From: Promethearchaeota archaeon
Lineage (GTDB): Archaea > Asgardarchaeota > Lokiarchaeia > Helarchaeales > RDOG01
Assembly: GCA_011365055.1 (NCBI GenBank)
Contig: RDOG01000001.1
Location: 248,001-312,000, forward strand
Reading direction: 5' to 3'
Length of the DNA stretch: 64,000 nt
Part shown: one piece after another, positions 36,600-45,624 of the stretch
Position numbering within the stretch: position 1 is the first letter of the stretch
How the letters are laid out: each line of letters opens with the position of its first letter
Position numbers and translations under genes: made by a program
The notes under the pieces: generated by a model
Database searches by the model: none
What the model was told of the DNA's origin: nothing
The model's input: the letters and a program-made list of their open reading frames with translations, nothing else

Positions 36600-37184
36600 T
36601 TAAAAATAGCTATCCAATTCTTTTTTTTCTTCTAAAATTGGTAACCAATCAATATACTCAGATTGATTAGTTGAAGGAATTCGATCTTCAATAAAATTTA
36701 AAATTAGATTTTTAGAATTTTCAATCGACATATCAGAAGTATCTACTTGTAAGAGGGAAATTTTAGAATACTTATCAATTACAATCCCCATGATACTTCC
36801 AAGAATCTCAGCCTGGACATTTTCGTTAATTTTTAAATCATTAAAATTTTTATTTATCAATCTTTGTTTTAATATCGATGGATAAGAACGTAAAATCACA
36901 ATTTTATCAATTAATCCTTCGGGAATAAATTCAAAGTAATGTCCTTCAACTATAATGATCTTTTCATCTGATGATGATTTCAAATAATCTTGAAAAAAGA
37001 GAAAAATTTTTTCATTATTTACAATGGGAACATTTCGTTCTTCATCCCAATCTTCAAAAAATTCATTTTGAATGACAATAGAATTGATTTCAAATAATTT
37101 TGAATTTGTTGTTTCGCAAATTAACTTTGCAAGAGTTGTTTTACCAGTTCCTGGAGTTCCAGTAATGATTATTACTTTAACCAT
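36600..37184 (-). CDS. AK6/Fap7-type adenylate kinase-like NTPase
   Basis: About 194 residues beginning with ITGTPGTGKTTLAKL, the Walker A form of AK6-type kinases, with VEGHYFEF as the following strand and LRSYPSILKQRL as the nucleotide-gripping Arg region. In eukaryotes and archaea Fap7 homologues take part in ribosome small-subunit maturation. ATG 37184 is preferred; TTG 37193 overlaps the PurN stop. It is cotranscribed with the PurN gene. It converges with the thiolase gene one base away. Confidence 0.82.
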   Translation of the reverse strand: MVKVIIITGTPGTGKTTLAKLICETTNSKLFEINSIVIQNEFFEDWDEERNVPIVNNEKIFLFFQDYLKSSSDEKIIIVEGHYFEFIPEGLIDKIVILRSYPSILKQRLINKNFNDLKINENVQAEILGSIMGIVIDKYSKISLLQVDTSDMSIENSKNLILNFIEDRIPSTNQSEYIDWLPILEEKKELDSYF

Positions 37185-37189
37185 ATATA

Positions 37190-37999
37190 TCAATACTGTA
37201 ATCTAATTGGTGCAGGAAGATTATTAATGAAAACTTTACCTTCATCATCAACTTCAATAGATCCATTACCTAAATATTCTAAGGTCTTTGGAAATATTTT
37301 CCAATCACCTTCACGCTTAAGTTCATCCTGATTCCTTTCTGTTATCTCATTCAAAATGGTTTTATTTTCAGTTTTTTTCAAAAATTCAATAGTTATTTCA
37401 AAAGGTATTTTGACTGTTATGGGTTTTGAAACTAATAATAATGGACCACCATCAATTTGTTCATTTACAAGGATAGTACTTGAGGCAATATGTGTCTCTC
37501 CTGCAAGAATCGCATCCCTAACAGCATTATCACCAATAAACTTTCGTTTTCCATTTTTCATTTTTGTAAGATCCGCAGGATGAACATTTATTGTTGGATA
37601 TAACTTAAAAATTCTTTCTGTTACAATACTCATATAACCTGCCAAAGCAATAGCGTCAATATCGTGTTCTTTTAGATGATCTACGTTTTCTAAATCATAG
37701 TCCGCTCTCAAATTTAAGTCTTTTTTTGTATCGTGACCTCGAGAAGTGTAATAATCCCAAATATCATTAATTTCATAAGGTAAATTGTTTTCCATTGCTA
37801 TTTCCTTTATCTTACAACGATTTAAATCCTTTCTATCTGAAAATAAAAATGCGACTTCATATGGACAATTCCCGAAAGCTTTTTTGAGATTTTTTTGATT
37901 TTCGAGAATCTTTTTTATATTTGTTCCGGATCCGGACATAAATCCTGCTACTCTCATTGGAGTTTTATTTTTTGAAGGATCAAAAAGTTTTTTTCTCAT
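37190..37999 (-). CDS. purN: Phosphoribosylglycinamide formyltransferase-like (PurN)
   Basis: 269 residues. MSGSGTNIKKIL is the phosphate-binding start of PurN, and the catalytic set Asn138, His140 (INVHPADL) and Asp183 (QIDGGPLL) is present. It transfers a formyl group from 10-formyl-tetrahydrofolate (or analogue) to GAR in purine synthesis. It is longer than the usual 200 residues through an insert around 88-110 and a C-terminal extension. PurM is encoded at 43679-44845. It overlaps the AK6-like start region. Confidence 0.82.
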   Translation of the reverse strand: MRKKLFDPSKNKTPMRVAGFMSGSGTNIKKILENQKNLKKAFGNCPYEVAFLFSDRKDLNRCKIKEIAMENNLPYEINDIWDYYTSRGHDTKKDLNLRADYDLENVDHLKEHDIDAIALAGYMSIVTERIFKLYPTINVHPADLTKMKNGKRKFIGDNAVRDAILAGETHIASSTILVNEQIDGGPLLLVSKPITVKIPFEITIEFLKKTENKTILNEITERNQDELKREGDWKIFPKTLEYLGNGSIEVDDEGKVFINNLPAPIRLQY

Positions 38000-38062
38000 T
38001 TTAATTAAATTCCTTGCACATTTTTGTTTGATAATAAAAAAAAGGTATGTGATATTTAAAAT

Positions 38063-39142
38063 TTAATCTATAACTACATCAGCAATGAATTTTATTTTTT
38101 TATTCATTTCATTTTTTTTAATAGCAGCTCGAAAATTTAAAACACAAAAAGAACAAGACGTTATTAAATTATCATATTTTATCTGTTTTAAGTAGGTATG
38201 GGCAATATCTTCAGATAATTCTCGATAAAGAGATCTAATTCCTGCACCAGCCCCACAACAATGAGATTTTTCCCTATTTTGTTCCACTTCTACCAGTCTG
38301 AGACCTCTAGCTCTAATAATTGCTCTAGGTTCGTTGTATATGCCTTCTTTTCGCCCTAATCTACAAGGATCATGATAGACAACATCATCATTTTTTTGAG
38401 TTAATTTAAGATTTCCTTTTTTAATTTGTTCTGCTAAAATTTCTGAAATATGTTTTACTTTTAAACCAGTGGTACCTAATAATTCGGGATAATACGTTTT
38501 AAAACATCGATAGCAACCTACACAAGGAACGATTATTGTTTTTATTCCTAATTTTTTGAATCTTTTTACATTTTGTCTGAAAATTATCTCTGCTAAATCT
38601 TTTTTTCCAGCATCAAAAAAATAAATTCCGCAACAACCTTCATTTTTAAGTATTTTAAAGTCAAAATTAGCTTTTTTTAATGCTAAATAGGAAGATTTTG
38701 CTACATCTTTTACTAAATATGAGGGTAAGCAACCAAGAAATAACAAATTTTCAGAATTATTTTCTTGGAATGGTTCAGGAAGCCAATCTAATCTTTTTTC
38801 AGGATCACCACGAACCGAATTTCCTGTATTTTCAATTCCTTTTATAATTTTTTGTTGTTTATCTAATGGAGTATAACCATCCTTCACTAATTGATCACGA
38901 GCTTTTGCGACTATTTTTGAAATTGGAATATTTTCAGGGCAAAAAATTTCACAAATGCCGCATTCTGGGCAATTATAAATGCTTTCTATTATTTGTTCTG
39001 TTATCTTTCCACCAGACAATATCAATTTAGAATTTTTTAAGCGACCAATAGGCGAAAATTCTTCATTATTAGTTTCAATATATGTAGGACAAATAGATAA
39101 GCACCCATTGCATTCAGAACATTTTTTTATATCGTCCATCAT
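38063..39142 (-). CDS. Iron-sulfur oxidoreductase with two 4Fe-4S and two CCG domains (HdrD/GlcF-like)
   Basis: About 359 residues. CSECNGCLSICP and CPECGICEIFCP are two ferredoxin motifs; EGCCGIYFF with CVGCYRCF, and SHCCGAGAG with TSCSFCVLNF, are the two CCG modules, the second with the YHDPCRLGR lead-in. It is a cytoplasmic electron carrier or catalytic subunit, as in heterodisulfide reductase D or glycolate oxidase GlcF. No flavin dehydrogenase partner is adjacent. ATG 39142 (or 39139) is preferred over TTG 39148. Confidence 0.88.
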   Translation of the reverse strand: MMDDIKKCSECNGCLSICPTYIETNNEEFSPIGRLKNSKLILSGGKITEQIIESIYNCPECGICEIFCPENIPISKIVAKARDQLVKDGYTPLDKQQKIIKGIENTGNSVRGDPEKRLDWLPEPFQENNSENLLFLGCLPSYLVKDVAKSSYLALKKANFDFKILKNEGCCGIYFFDAGKKDLAEIIFRQNVKRFKKLGIKTIIVPCVGCYRCFKTYYPELLGTTGLKVKHISEILAEQIKKGNLKLTQKNDDVVYHDPCRLGRKEGIYNEPRAIIRARGLRLVEVEQNREKSHCCGAGAGIRSLYRELSEDIAHTYLKQIKYDNLITSCSFCVLNFRAAIKKNEMNKKIKFIADVVID

Positions 39143-39232
39143 AATCAATCATCTTTATTTGATTTATTAAAGGACGAATTAATACTTTGTTATTTAAAAA
39201 AGTAACAAATTGAAACCATAAGATAAATTGAA

Positions 39233-39457
39233 TCAAGCATACATCATTAAAACTTCTTCTGTTAATTCTTCCTTATTCTCATCATATAATTCTCTAATCA
39301 GGATGATTAAATCTTCATCAGACATTTGATGTAATTCTTCATCTGTGTATCGGTCTAACAATAATTGATTCAATCTTTCTTTATTTTTGATTTTTAAAGA
39401 ATCCAAAACTCTTTTTACTTTAGCTCGCATGAAAAAACAAGGCATTTTTATAACCAA
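39233..39457 (-). CDS. Small helical protein, about 70-74 aa
   Basis: A short basic-then-acidic helical protein (RAKVKRVLDSLKIKNKERL, then DEELHQMSDEDLI). TTG 39457 or ATG 39445 could start it. It is the last of three genes on the minus strand after the two helix-turn-helix cluster genes (gap 21 bases). No family is recognised. Confidence 0.5.
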   Translation of the reverse strand: MVIKMPCFFMRAKVKRVLDSLKIKNKERLNQLLLDRYTDEELHQMSDEDLIILIRELYDENKEELTEEVLMMYA

Positions 39458-39478
39458 ATAAATTTATTTCTAAATATT

Positions 39479-40180
39479 CTAGTTGATTTTAGAATATAAA
39501 ATTTGACCTTTTTCAGTTAGAAATATTCTATTTGGTGCTTTGAATCCGATATACCCCTCATATTGTAAAATTTTTAAATTTCTATAAATAGTTGATGGGT
39601 GTTTCGAAAAGTGGTTTTCAATATCTTTTTTTTGTATTTCACCCTTTTCCTTTAATAGAAAAACAATATCCTTTATAAGTTCAGTGATTTTAAGTCTAAA
39701 TTTACTCCTCAAATATAATCGATTTCTTCTGCTAATAATTAATCCTCTTTCAATTAGTTTATTAATTATATTGGTTAAAAATTCAATAGATAATGTTTTT
39801 TCGTCTTCCCCAAATTTAATTAAGTATTCTTTTAATTCAGTGATGTTAAAGCTTCTACCCCGTTCTAATAAATTAAGTATTTTATTCTCAATAGATTTAT
39901 CTGCAAAAAGATTTTCATCTTTATCCTGGATTTCATTTACGATAATTTGATCTATTTTATCTTTATAAGAATAAATTTTTTCTTGAGATCTTTTTAATAA
40001 TAATTGTTCTAGGAGTTTTACTTGCTTCTCGAGAAGTTCATTTTGTTTCTTAGTCAGACTTTCTAAATTTTTGAAATCTATTGTTACCCTTGATTTTCTA
40101 GGAATTCTTTTTTTATCCTTCTCTTGTTCAAGTTTTTTCTTATCAGGTTCTTCTTTAATTTCAAATAATAAATCGCTCAA
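39479..40180 (-). CDS. Winged-helix protein with N-terminal coiled coil, 233 aa
   Basis: Residues 1-45 are Lys/Glu-rich, 45-75 form a coiled coil (QNELLEKQVKLLEQLLLKR), then two winged-helix units follow: NITELKEYLIKFG region and KKDIENHFSKHPSTIYRNLKIL, the latter a clear DNA-recognition helix. It is probably a dimeric DNA-binding protein. TTG 40180 overlaps the stop of the upstream gene by four bases, showing tight translational coupling. A 22-base palindrome 38 bases upstream of the operon may be its own operator. Confidence 0.7.
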   Translation of the reverse strand: MSDLLFEIKEEPDKKKLEQEKDKKRIPRKSRVTIDFKNLESLTKKQNELLEKQVKLLEQLLLKRSQEKIYSYKDKIDQIIVNEIQDKDENLFADKSIENKILNLLERGRSFNITELKEYLIKFGEDEKTLSIEFLTNIINKLIERGLIISRRNRLYLRSKFRLKITELIKDIVFLLKEKGEIQKKDIENHFSKHPSTIYRNLKILQYEGYIGFKAPNRIFLTEKGQILYSKIN

Positions 40181-40671
40181 GTTATAGCCTCTTTATAAAT
40201 TTTATCAATTAAATCAAGATCAAGTTGTTTTAAACGATTTACATACATTTTTGGATTCTTTAAAAGTACTTCATTATTTTCTTTTACCCAAATAAAAAAA
40301 TTGTATAAAGTATCAAACCCTTCTTTTAATAACTCCATTTCCTTATTTATTTTTTCATTATCTGGTTGCTTTTCCTTTTGAAACGCTTTATTTTTTATTC
40401 GTATCTTTTTTTGAATTTTTAAAGAAGTGTATTTATCATAAAAATTTGGTCTTTCTTCAATTTCTTCAATTTTTAATATTTTAGCTTTATTTTTTTTTAA
40501 TTTTTCTATAATTTCTTCACAATATTTTTTAAAATCAACGTAAAGCTTACCTTTACCTAATCTATGCATGTATCCTTTATCTTCATACCGCCTTTTTAAT
40601 ATTGATCCTATATTACTCTTATATTTTTGTTCGACACCAGGTGGGAATTCATAAGTTATTATATAATCCAA
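40177..40671 (-). CDS. Hypothetical protein, 164 aa, in helix-turn-helix operon
   Basis: A basic, Lys- and Glu-rich soluble protein. The first third contains YEFPPGVEQKYKS and Tyr-rich strands; the rest is helical. No catalytic or Cys motif is seen and I do not recognise the family. It is the first gene of a three-gene minus-strand unit and overlaps the winged-helix gene by four bases, so the two probably act together. Confidence 0.55.
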   Translation of the reverse strand: MDYIITYEFPPGVEQKYKSNIGSILKRRYEDKGYMHRLGKGKLYVDFKKYCEEIIEKLKKNKAKILKIEEIEERPNFYDKYTSLKIQKKIRIKNKAFQKEKQPDNEKINKEMELLKEGFDTLYNFFIWVKENNEVLLKNPKMYVNRLKQLDLDLIDKIYKEAIT

Positions 40672-40708
40672 CTCAAACTACCTTTTTTTTAAATCATAAT
40701 TAGTAAAC

Positions 40709-40730
40709 ATTCAATAAAAATTTATTGAAT
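40709..40730. promoter_or_regulatory. Perfect 22-base palindrome, candidate operator
   Basis: Arms ATTCAATAAA and TTTATTGAAT match exactly around a two-base AA centre. It lies 38 bases upstream of the ATG of the minus-strand winged-helix operon, where a repressor would block the promoter. Autoregulation by the winged-helix protein of that operon is an inference. A hairpin terminator is less likely because both arms are A+T-rich. Confidence 0.5.
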
Positions 40731-40920
40731 TTTTGTCATTATTTGTTACATTTTGATTCAATTAGCTCTAATTTGTTAATTTTTGACTTTTTTAGATCGA
40801 TAGTATATGAGTATTAGGATATTAATATCAATTAGGTCATAAAGATTTAGAAGTAGAACATTTGACTAAAAAGTGAGTAATATACTGATAATATCTGAAA
40901 AATTATCAAAATATTGTTAA

Positions 40921-41205
40921 AATTGTAATGTAACAAAAGTAAAAAGAAAAGTAACTGAAAAACCGGCTAATAAGAAAGGAGAACAACTATTTAACTAACT
41001 AAGAAGCTCAAATCCTTTAACAAAGTTTAATGCTTTAAAAGAAATTGAAATTTAAATGCATAATAGCTTAGAAATTTCAAAATTATTAGATATTTTAAAG
41101 GAGCTAATATTAGAAAAGGATCAATATATCTTCTTAGTGGTTGCTAATGCCTTAAATTATTTTTATGAGAATTATATTTCATTTTTATTTATTTCTACAT
41201 CATAA
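40921..41205 (+). pseudogene. Decayed HEAT-like gene, 5' remnant
   Basis: One frame reads as protein across 40921-41205 but is broken by TAA at 40996, 41053 and 41203. Readable parts are VTKVKRKVTEKPANKKG, SSNPLTKFNALKEIE and SKLLDILKELILEKDQYIF, the last two like HEAT helices. The same frame continues past further stops (41221, 41239) into the 80-residue open frame at 41263. This pattern is what a gene losing function by point mutation gives. Confidence 0.5.
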
Positions 41206-41262
41206 ATATTTTCAAAACATTAATCATTTGAAAAATCTTGATTTAAAAAACGAAAAAAAGTA

Positions 41263-41505
41263 ATGAAATATCTTCAATATGGTGTAGATGCATCTTCTAT
41301 TATTCCAAACCTTATTAATTTTATTTTCCAATATGAAGAAGATACTCAAAAGACTGTTCTTGATGTTTTAACAGGATTTTCTTATAATGAAAAACGTGTA
41401 AAATTAATTATAGAGGAAATCAATGGAAAACAATTGAAAAAACTCAAAAAGGAAGTAATAAATTTATTAAACAAATGCAAGAAAAAACTGAAGAAACAGA
41501 AATGA
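41263..41505 (+). pseudogene. Open 3' part of the decayed HEAT-like gene, 80 aa
   Basis: The 80 residues have two HEAT-like helix pairs (SSIIPNLINFIFQYEED, VLDVLTGFSYNEKRVKLIIEEI) and a Lys-rich end. The frame matches that of the interrupted sequence upstream, so it is probably the C-terminal part of the same former gene, although it could still be translated from the ATG at 41263. It overlaps the DHH phosphoesterase start region. Confidence 0.45.
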
Positions 41506-42425
41506 CAAAAAAAGAAATAATAGCAATAACTCATAAAGAAGATTTAGATGGTATAGGATCCGCTTGTTTATTGAAAAAAAAATTTGGTGACTCATTAGAC
41601 TTAATATTATCGGATTATGGTCATTATGAAAAAGATTTAGAAATTATACTTAAAATTTCTTGTAAAATGATCATAATTGCAGATTTGGGTTTTAATGAAG
41701 GATTAATTAATTTAATACCATTATTTAGAAATTCTAAAGCTGAAATAATCTGGTTTGATCATCATCATCTAGCCGAAAAATACAAGAAAATACTTCAAGA
41801 TTCTATTACTTTGGTTCGAGCAGAAGATAAGACCGTTAGTACAGAATTAATTAATAATTTTTATTTTGGAAATGATAGAATTCTCAATAAAATTGCGAAA
41901 TTAGCACATATTTCAGACAACAAAATACATAATGAAACAGCAAATAAATTAGGTTTAGTAATTGATGGATCTCAAAACAATGAAGAAGATTTACTAAAAA
42001 TTATTGAATTGTTACTTAACGGTGAGTTTGATAATAATTGGATTAATAAGAAATTTCTAGATTTACAGAATAGTTATATGGAAGAATATGAAAAAATAAT
42101 AGAGAGAATAGAAGAATATAAATTAAAAAATTTAAGAATCTTACTATCTTGGTCAGATCTTGTAACAGCAAGTCGGATTTCACAATATTTTATTGAGCTA
42201 CATAATCCGGACGTTGCAATTGGCGTCAATTCAAAAACCAGACAAGTTAATTTGAAAAGTAAAAAACATGTTATAAGACAAATTGCTCGTGCATTTCATG
42301 GTGGCGGTCATGATCACAGAGCAGGATTTATTTATCCTAAAAATCCCATAGAAGAAAATAAAATATCGAAAGATCTTTTAAATACTATTTTTGAGAATAT
42401 CACGAAATTTATCAATATTACTTAG
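41502..42425 (+). CDS. DHH-family phosphoesterase
   Basis: About 307 residues. THKEDLDGIGSA, ADLGF, WFDHHHL (the DHH signature) and the C-terminal GGGHDHRAGF of DHHA1 are all present, giving the two-metal site and substrate-binding domain. Members are RecJ-like exonucleases, oligoribonuclease/nanoRNases or cyclic-dinucleotide phosphodiesterases; the short length favours the last two. ATG 41475 is also in frame but lies inside the preceding HEAT remnant. No operon partner is seen. Confidence 0.85.
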   Translation: MTKKEIIAITHKEDLDGIGSACLLKKKFGDSLDLILSDYGHYEKDLEIILKISCKMIIIADLGFNEGLINLIPLFRNSKAEIIWFDHHHLAEKYKKILQDSITLVRAEDKTVSTELINNFYFGNDRILNKIAKLAHISDNKIHNETANKLGLVIDGSQNNEEDLLKIIELLLNGEFDNNWINKKFLDLQNSYMEEYEKIIERIEEYKLKNLRILLSWSDLVTASRISQYFIELHNPDVAIGVNSKTRQVNLKSKKHVIRQIARAFHGGGHDHRAGFIYPKNPIEENKISKDLLNTIFENITKFINIT

Positions 42426-42482
42426 TATTTAATATATTTAGAAATTATATAGAAACAAACAAAGTGATTAAAGGTATATAAA

Positions 42483-43676
42483 TTGAAAGGTCCACTTGAA
42501 GGAATTAAAATTTTAGATTTAAGTCAATTTATTTCAGGTCCTTGGTGTACAAATTTATTGTCAACTCAAGGTGCGGAAGTTATAAAAGTTGAACCTCCTC
42601 GAATGGGAGAGAGTTTAAGATTATTCGCTTTATGGGATAAATATATGTATTTTTTCTTTTCAATATTTAACTTAAATAAGAAATCTATTACATTAGACAT
42701 TCGGAATGAAGAAGGACAAGAAATTTTTAAGGAATTAATTAAAGATGCTGATGTTTTAGTTGAAAATTTTACACCTGGTTTAATGAAAAAATGGAATTTA
42801 GATTATGAAACGGTTTTGAAACCTCTCAATCCTAAATTGATATATGGTTCTATATCAGGATTTGGACAGACAGGCATAGAAAAATATGTTAAAAAACAAG
42901 CATTTGATCTCAATATTCAATCGGAATCAGGTATTCTTGATGCATTAGGTGTTGATGGACCTCCGAAACTACCATTTGCAGACTTTTCCTCTGGAAATGT
43001 TTTAGCTTTAGGTATTTGTCAAGCTTTGTATTATCGAGAAAAAACTGGAAAAGGACAATTTATTGATCTTTCAATGCTCGATTTAATGTATGCAATAAAC
43101 GTTCGTTCACAAATTAGAGAATACATGCCTCAAGCTCAAAAATTTGAGAAAGCAACTCAGATTCTTCCTACTTATAATCAATTTCCAACAAAAGATAATT
43201 CAAAAGTAGGAATTGTAGTAATAACAGAAAAACAATTTAAAAACCTTTCAAACGTTTTAGGAAAACCGGAAATTTTAAAAGATAAAAGATTTCGAAATGC
43301 CGTTGCAAGGATGGATCATATTCAGGAATTAGATGCAATTTTAACAGAATGGACATCTAAAAAAACAAGAGAAGAAATTATTAAAATTTTAGATGAAAAT
43401 CGAATTCCTTGTGCTCCTGTTCTCAGACTTGATGAGGTAAGGCAACATCCTCAATTAAAGGTCCGAGACATGTTTTTCAACAAATTTGATATGACAAATT
43501 ATCCAGAATTAGAGTCTGCGACGGTCCCAAATGTCATTCTTAGGTTTTCAGAATCCCCGGGAGAAGCTAAGACCCCTGCACCCCAATTGGGAGAGCATAA
43601 TGACGAAATTTATAAAGATTTTCTAGGTTTTTCAAGAGAAAAAATAAATGAATTGAAGAAAAAAGGGATTATTTAA
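42483..43676 (+). CDS. Class III CoA-transferase (CaiB/BaiF family)
   Basis: 397 residues with LDLSQFISGPWCTNLLSTQGAE-type N-terminus (GAEVIKVE), VENFTPG, YGSISGFGQTG and catalytic Asp167 in ADFSSGNVLALG. It moves CoA between carboxylic acids by a mixed-anhydride mechanism. The particular acids are unknown. AAGGT seven bases upstream sets the TTG start. Together with the thiolase at 35 kb it suggests acyl-CoA metabolism. It ends two bases before the convergent PurM gene. Confidence 0.88.
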   Translation: MKGPLEGIKILDLSQFISGPWCTNLLSTQGAEVIKVEPPRMGESLRLFALWDKYMYFFFSIFNLNKKSITLDIRNEEGQEIFKELIKDADVLVENFTPGLMKKWNLDYETVLKPLNPKLIYGSISGFGQTGIEKYVKKQAFDLNIQSESGILDALGVDGPPKLPFADFSSGNVLALGICQALYYREKTGKGQFIDLSMLDLMYAINVRSQIREYMPQAQKFEKATQILPTYNQFPTKDNSKVGIVVITEKQFKNLSNVLGKPEILKDKRFRNAVARMDHIQELDAILTEWTSKKTREEIIKILDENRIPCAPVLRLDEVRQHPQLKVRDMFFNKFDMTNYPELESATVPNVILRFSESPGEAKTPAPQLGEHNDEIYKDFLGFSREKINELKKKGII

Positions 43677-43678
43677 TT

Positions 43679-44845
43679 TTATTTGTATTCGAAACTGCCA
43701 TATTCTGTCTTTATTGTAAGTGCATTAAGAGTGGAACTTTCGCAACGTCCTATTTTTTTTGCTGGAATTTCAAATTTTTTTGAAATTTGAATTATTTTTT
43801 CCGCAATTGATTCTTCGCATATTAATTCCAAACGGTGGCCCATATTAAAAACTTGATACATTTCCCGCCATGGAGTTTTAGAAGATTCTTGAATGATATT
43901 AAAGATTTCCGGAGTTTTAAACAGATTATCTTTAATATAATGAATGTTTTTTCCAGTTTTCAAACACTTTGTTTGACCTCCACCTGTACAATGAATTAAT
44001 GCAGATATTTTTTTTCTATAGGTTTTAAAAATTTCCTTTAAAACAGGTAAATAGGTCCTTGTTGGAGATAATAATGCTTCTCCAATTGTTAATCCTATTG
44101 ATGGAATTTTTTCTAACAAATCGTGCATACCATAATAAACAAGATCAGAATTAATTAATGGATCAAATGATTCAGGATATAATTTTTGATATTTCTTTTT
44201 TAATGTTCCATGTCTCGCTAATGTTAATCCGTTACTTCCAATTCCACTATTATATGTAGATTCATAAGAACATTTACCAAAACTTGCAAAACCTATTATA
44301 ACATCATTATTATTAATTTTTTCATTTTTAATAACATCATCTTTCTTTCCTCTAGCGATAATAGTAGAATCAAGTATCAAGGTCCTCACTAAATCTCCAA
44401 CATCTGCAGTTTCTCCACCACTTAATTGAATATTTATCTCCATGCTTTGTAATTTATTAATAAATTTATAAAATTCATCAAAAATTACTTCTAAAATTTC
44501 TCCAGTTATTAATTTTTTATTCCGACCTATTGTGTTAGAGAGTATTAAATTATCGATTATCCCAACACAAGCAATATCATCTAAATTCATCACTACTGCA
44601 TCATGTACGATCCCTCGAAAAGCGTTCAAATTATTTGTTTCCTTATAACAGATATATGCTAATGACGTCTTGGTTCCTGCACCATCAGCATGCATTATAT
44701 TACAAAATTTAGGATCGTTACCAAGAACATCTTCATTAATTTTACAGAATGCAGTTGGATAAATACCCTTATTATGAAATTTTAAAGCTTGGTAAACTTC
44801 ATTTTTTGAGGAAGAAACTCCTAATTCTTCATATTTTTTACTCAA
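43679..44845 (-). CDS. purM: Phosphoribosylformylglycinamidine cyclo-ligase (PurM/AIR synthetase)
   Basis: 388 residues with the PurM order: YEELGV start, HADGAGTKTSLA ATP-binding strand, VHDAVVMNLDDIACVG, LSGGETADVGDLV and the late GLTIGEALLSPTRTYLPVL and HCTGGG segments. It makes aminoimidazole ribotide in purine synthesis. The length matches the longer PurM type seen in Bacteroidetes rather than the 345-residue enterobacterial one. The start is TTG. PurN is encoded 6 kb to the left; other pur genes are outside. Confidence 0.88.
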   Translation of the reverse strand: MSKKYEELGVSSSKNEVYQALKFHNKGIYPTAFCKINEDVLGNDPKFCNIMHADGAGTKTSLAYICYKETNNLNAFRGIVHDAVVMNLDDIACVGIIDNLILSNTIGRNKKLITGEILEVIFDEFYKFINKLQSMEINIQLSGGETADVGDLVRTLILDSTIIARGKKDDVIKNEKINNNDVIIGFASFGKCSYESTYNSGIGSNGLTLARHGTLKKKYQKLYPESFDPLINSDLVYYGMHDLLEKIPSIGLTIGEALLSPTRTYLPVLKEIFKTYRKKISALIHCTGGGQTKCLKTGKNIHYIKDNLFKTPEIFNIIQESSKTPWREMYQVFNMGHRLELICEESIAEKIIQISKKFEIPAKKIGRCESSTLNALTIKTEYGSFEYK

Positions 44846-45059
44846 TATATATCACGCTAAAAATAATTTGAGTATTTAATTAACAAGTTAATATTTTCTT
44901 CTTATTTTAAAAATTATATTCCTATTTTCTAATTTTGATTAAATTAATTATTTATAAAAATACAGTTTTGAAATGATTATTAAGTGAGTTTAGTATATTG
45001 TTTTTTAATATCATTTAATTAAAATATAAAAAATAATTACATATAGATGGTGTGGTTTA

Positions 45060-45524
45060 TTGCAAATTAGTTTAGAAACAGAAAAATGCATAGGTTGTAG
45101 GCTTTGTGAAGTCATATGTTCATTATCTCACGAAAATGCGATAATTCCCTCACGAAGTAGAATAGAAGTTGTAACAATTAATTCTTCTGTTGATATTCCA
45201 GTTTATTGTTATCAATGTACCGACGGATCATGTGCTGAAGTTTGTCCAGTAGATGCAATAAATAGAAATGAAAAAGGAATCATGACAATTGACCAAGATA
45301 CTTGTATTAATTGTCAAGCTTGTGCAAAAGCATGTCCTTTTGGATGTATAGGAATTAATAGTGAAGGAAAGATCTTTAAATGTGACTTATGTGGGGGCGA
45401 TCCTGAGTGTGTTAAAGTCTGTCCAACGCAAGCATTAGCTTATAGGCATCCGGAATTAATCACCTATAAGAAAAAATCAAAATTTGCTGAAAAATTTTTA
45501 GAGATAACTTCTGAAGTAAAGTGA
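45060..45524 (+). CDS. Poly-[4Fe-4S] ferredoxin (HycB/CooF-like), AOR partner
   Basis: 154 residues with four cluster motifs: CIGCRLCEVIC, CYQC...CAEVCP, CINCQACAKACP and CDLCGG..CVKVCP, the arrangement of electron-transfer subunits paired with AOR, formate and CO dehydrogenases. It should take electrons from aldehyde oxidation by the AOR encoded 100 bases downstream. The TTG start lies after GGTGTGG. A hairpin sits between this gene and the AOR gene. Confidence 0.9.
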   Translation: MQISLETEKCIGCRLCEVICSLSHENAIIPSRSRIEVVTINSSVDIPVYCYQCTDGSCAEVCPVDAINRNEKGIMTIDQDTCINCQACAKACPFGCIGINSEGKIFKCDLCGGDPECVKVCPTQALAYRHPELITYKKKSKFAEKFLEITSEVK

Positions 45525-45565
45525 AATTCTGCAAATTCATTGATATAAAAGATAAAAAAATAAAG

Positions 45566-45597
45566 TTTGCTGAATTTCAAGAGAAATCTTCAGCAAA
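45566..45597 (+). promoter_or_regulatory. Intercistronic hairpin between ferredoxin and AOR genes
   Basis: TTTGCTGAA (45566-45574) pairs perfectly with TTCAGCAAA (45589-45597); inside, TTTC pairs with GAAA around an AAGA loop with a two-base bulge. No U-run follows, so it is more likely a processing or stability element setting ferredoxin-to-AOR ratio than a terminator. The assignment is inference. Confidence 0.45.
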
Positions 45598-45624
45598 AAT
45601 ATAGATTTAACATGAGGTTTAACA

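Larger units (their letters stand above)
40672..41262. other. Intergenic region with palindrome and remnant coding sequence, 591 bases
   Basis: The left part (to about 40860) is A+T-rich with a 22-base palindrome and the promoter of the minus-strand operon. From about 40921 the plus strand carries a readable but interrupted HEAT-like frame (listed as pseudogene). Confidence 0.55.
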
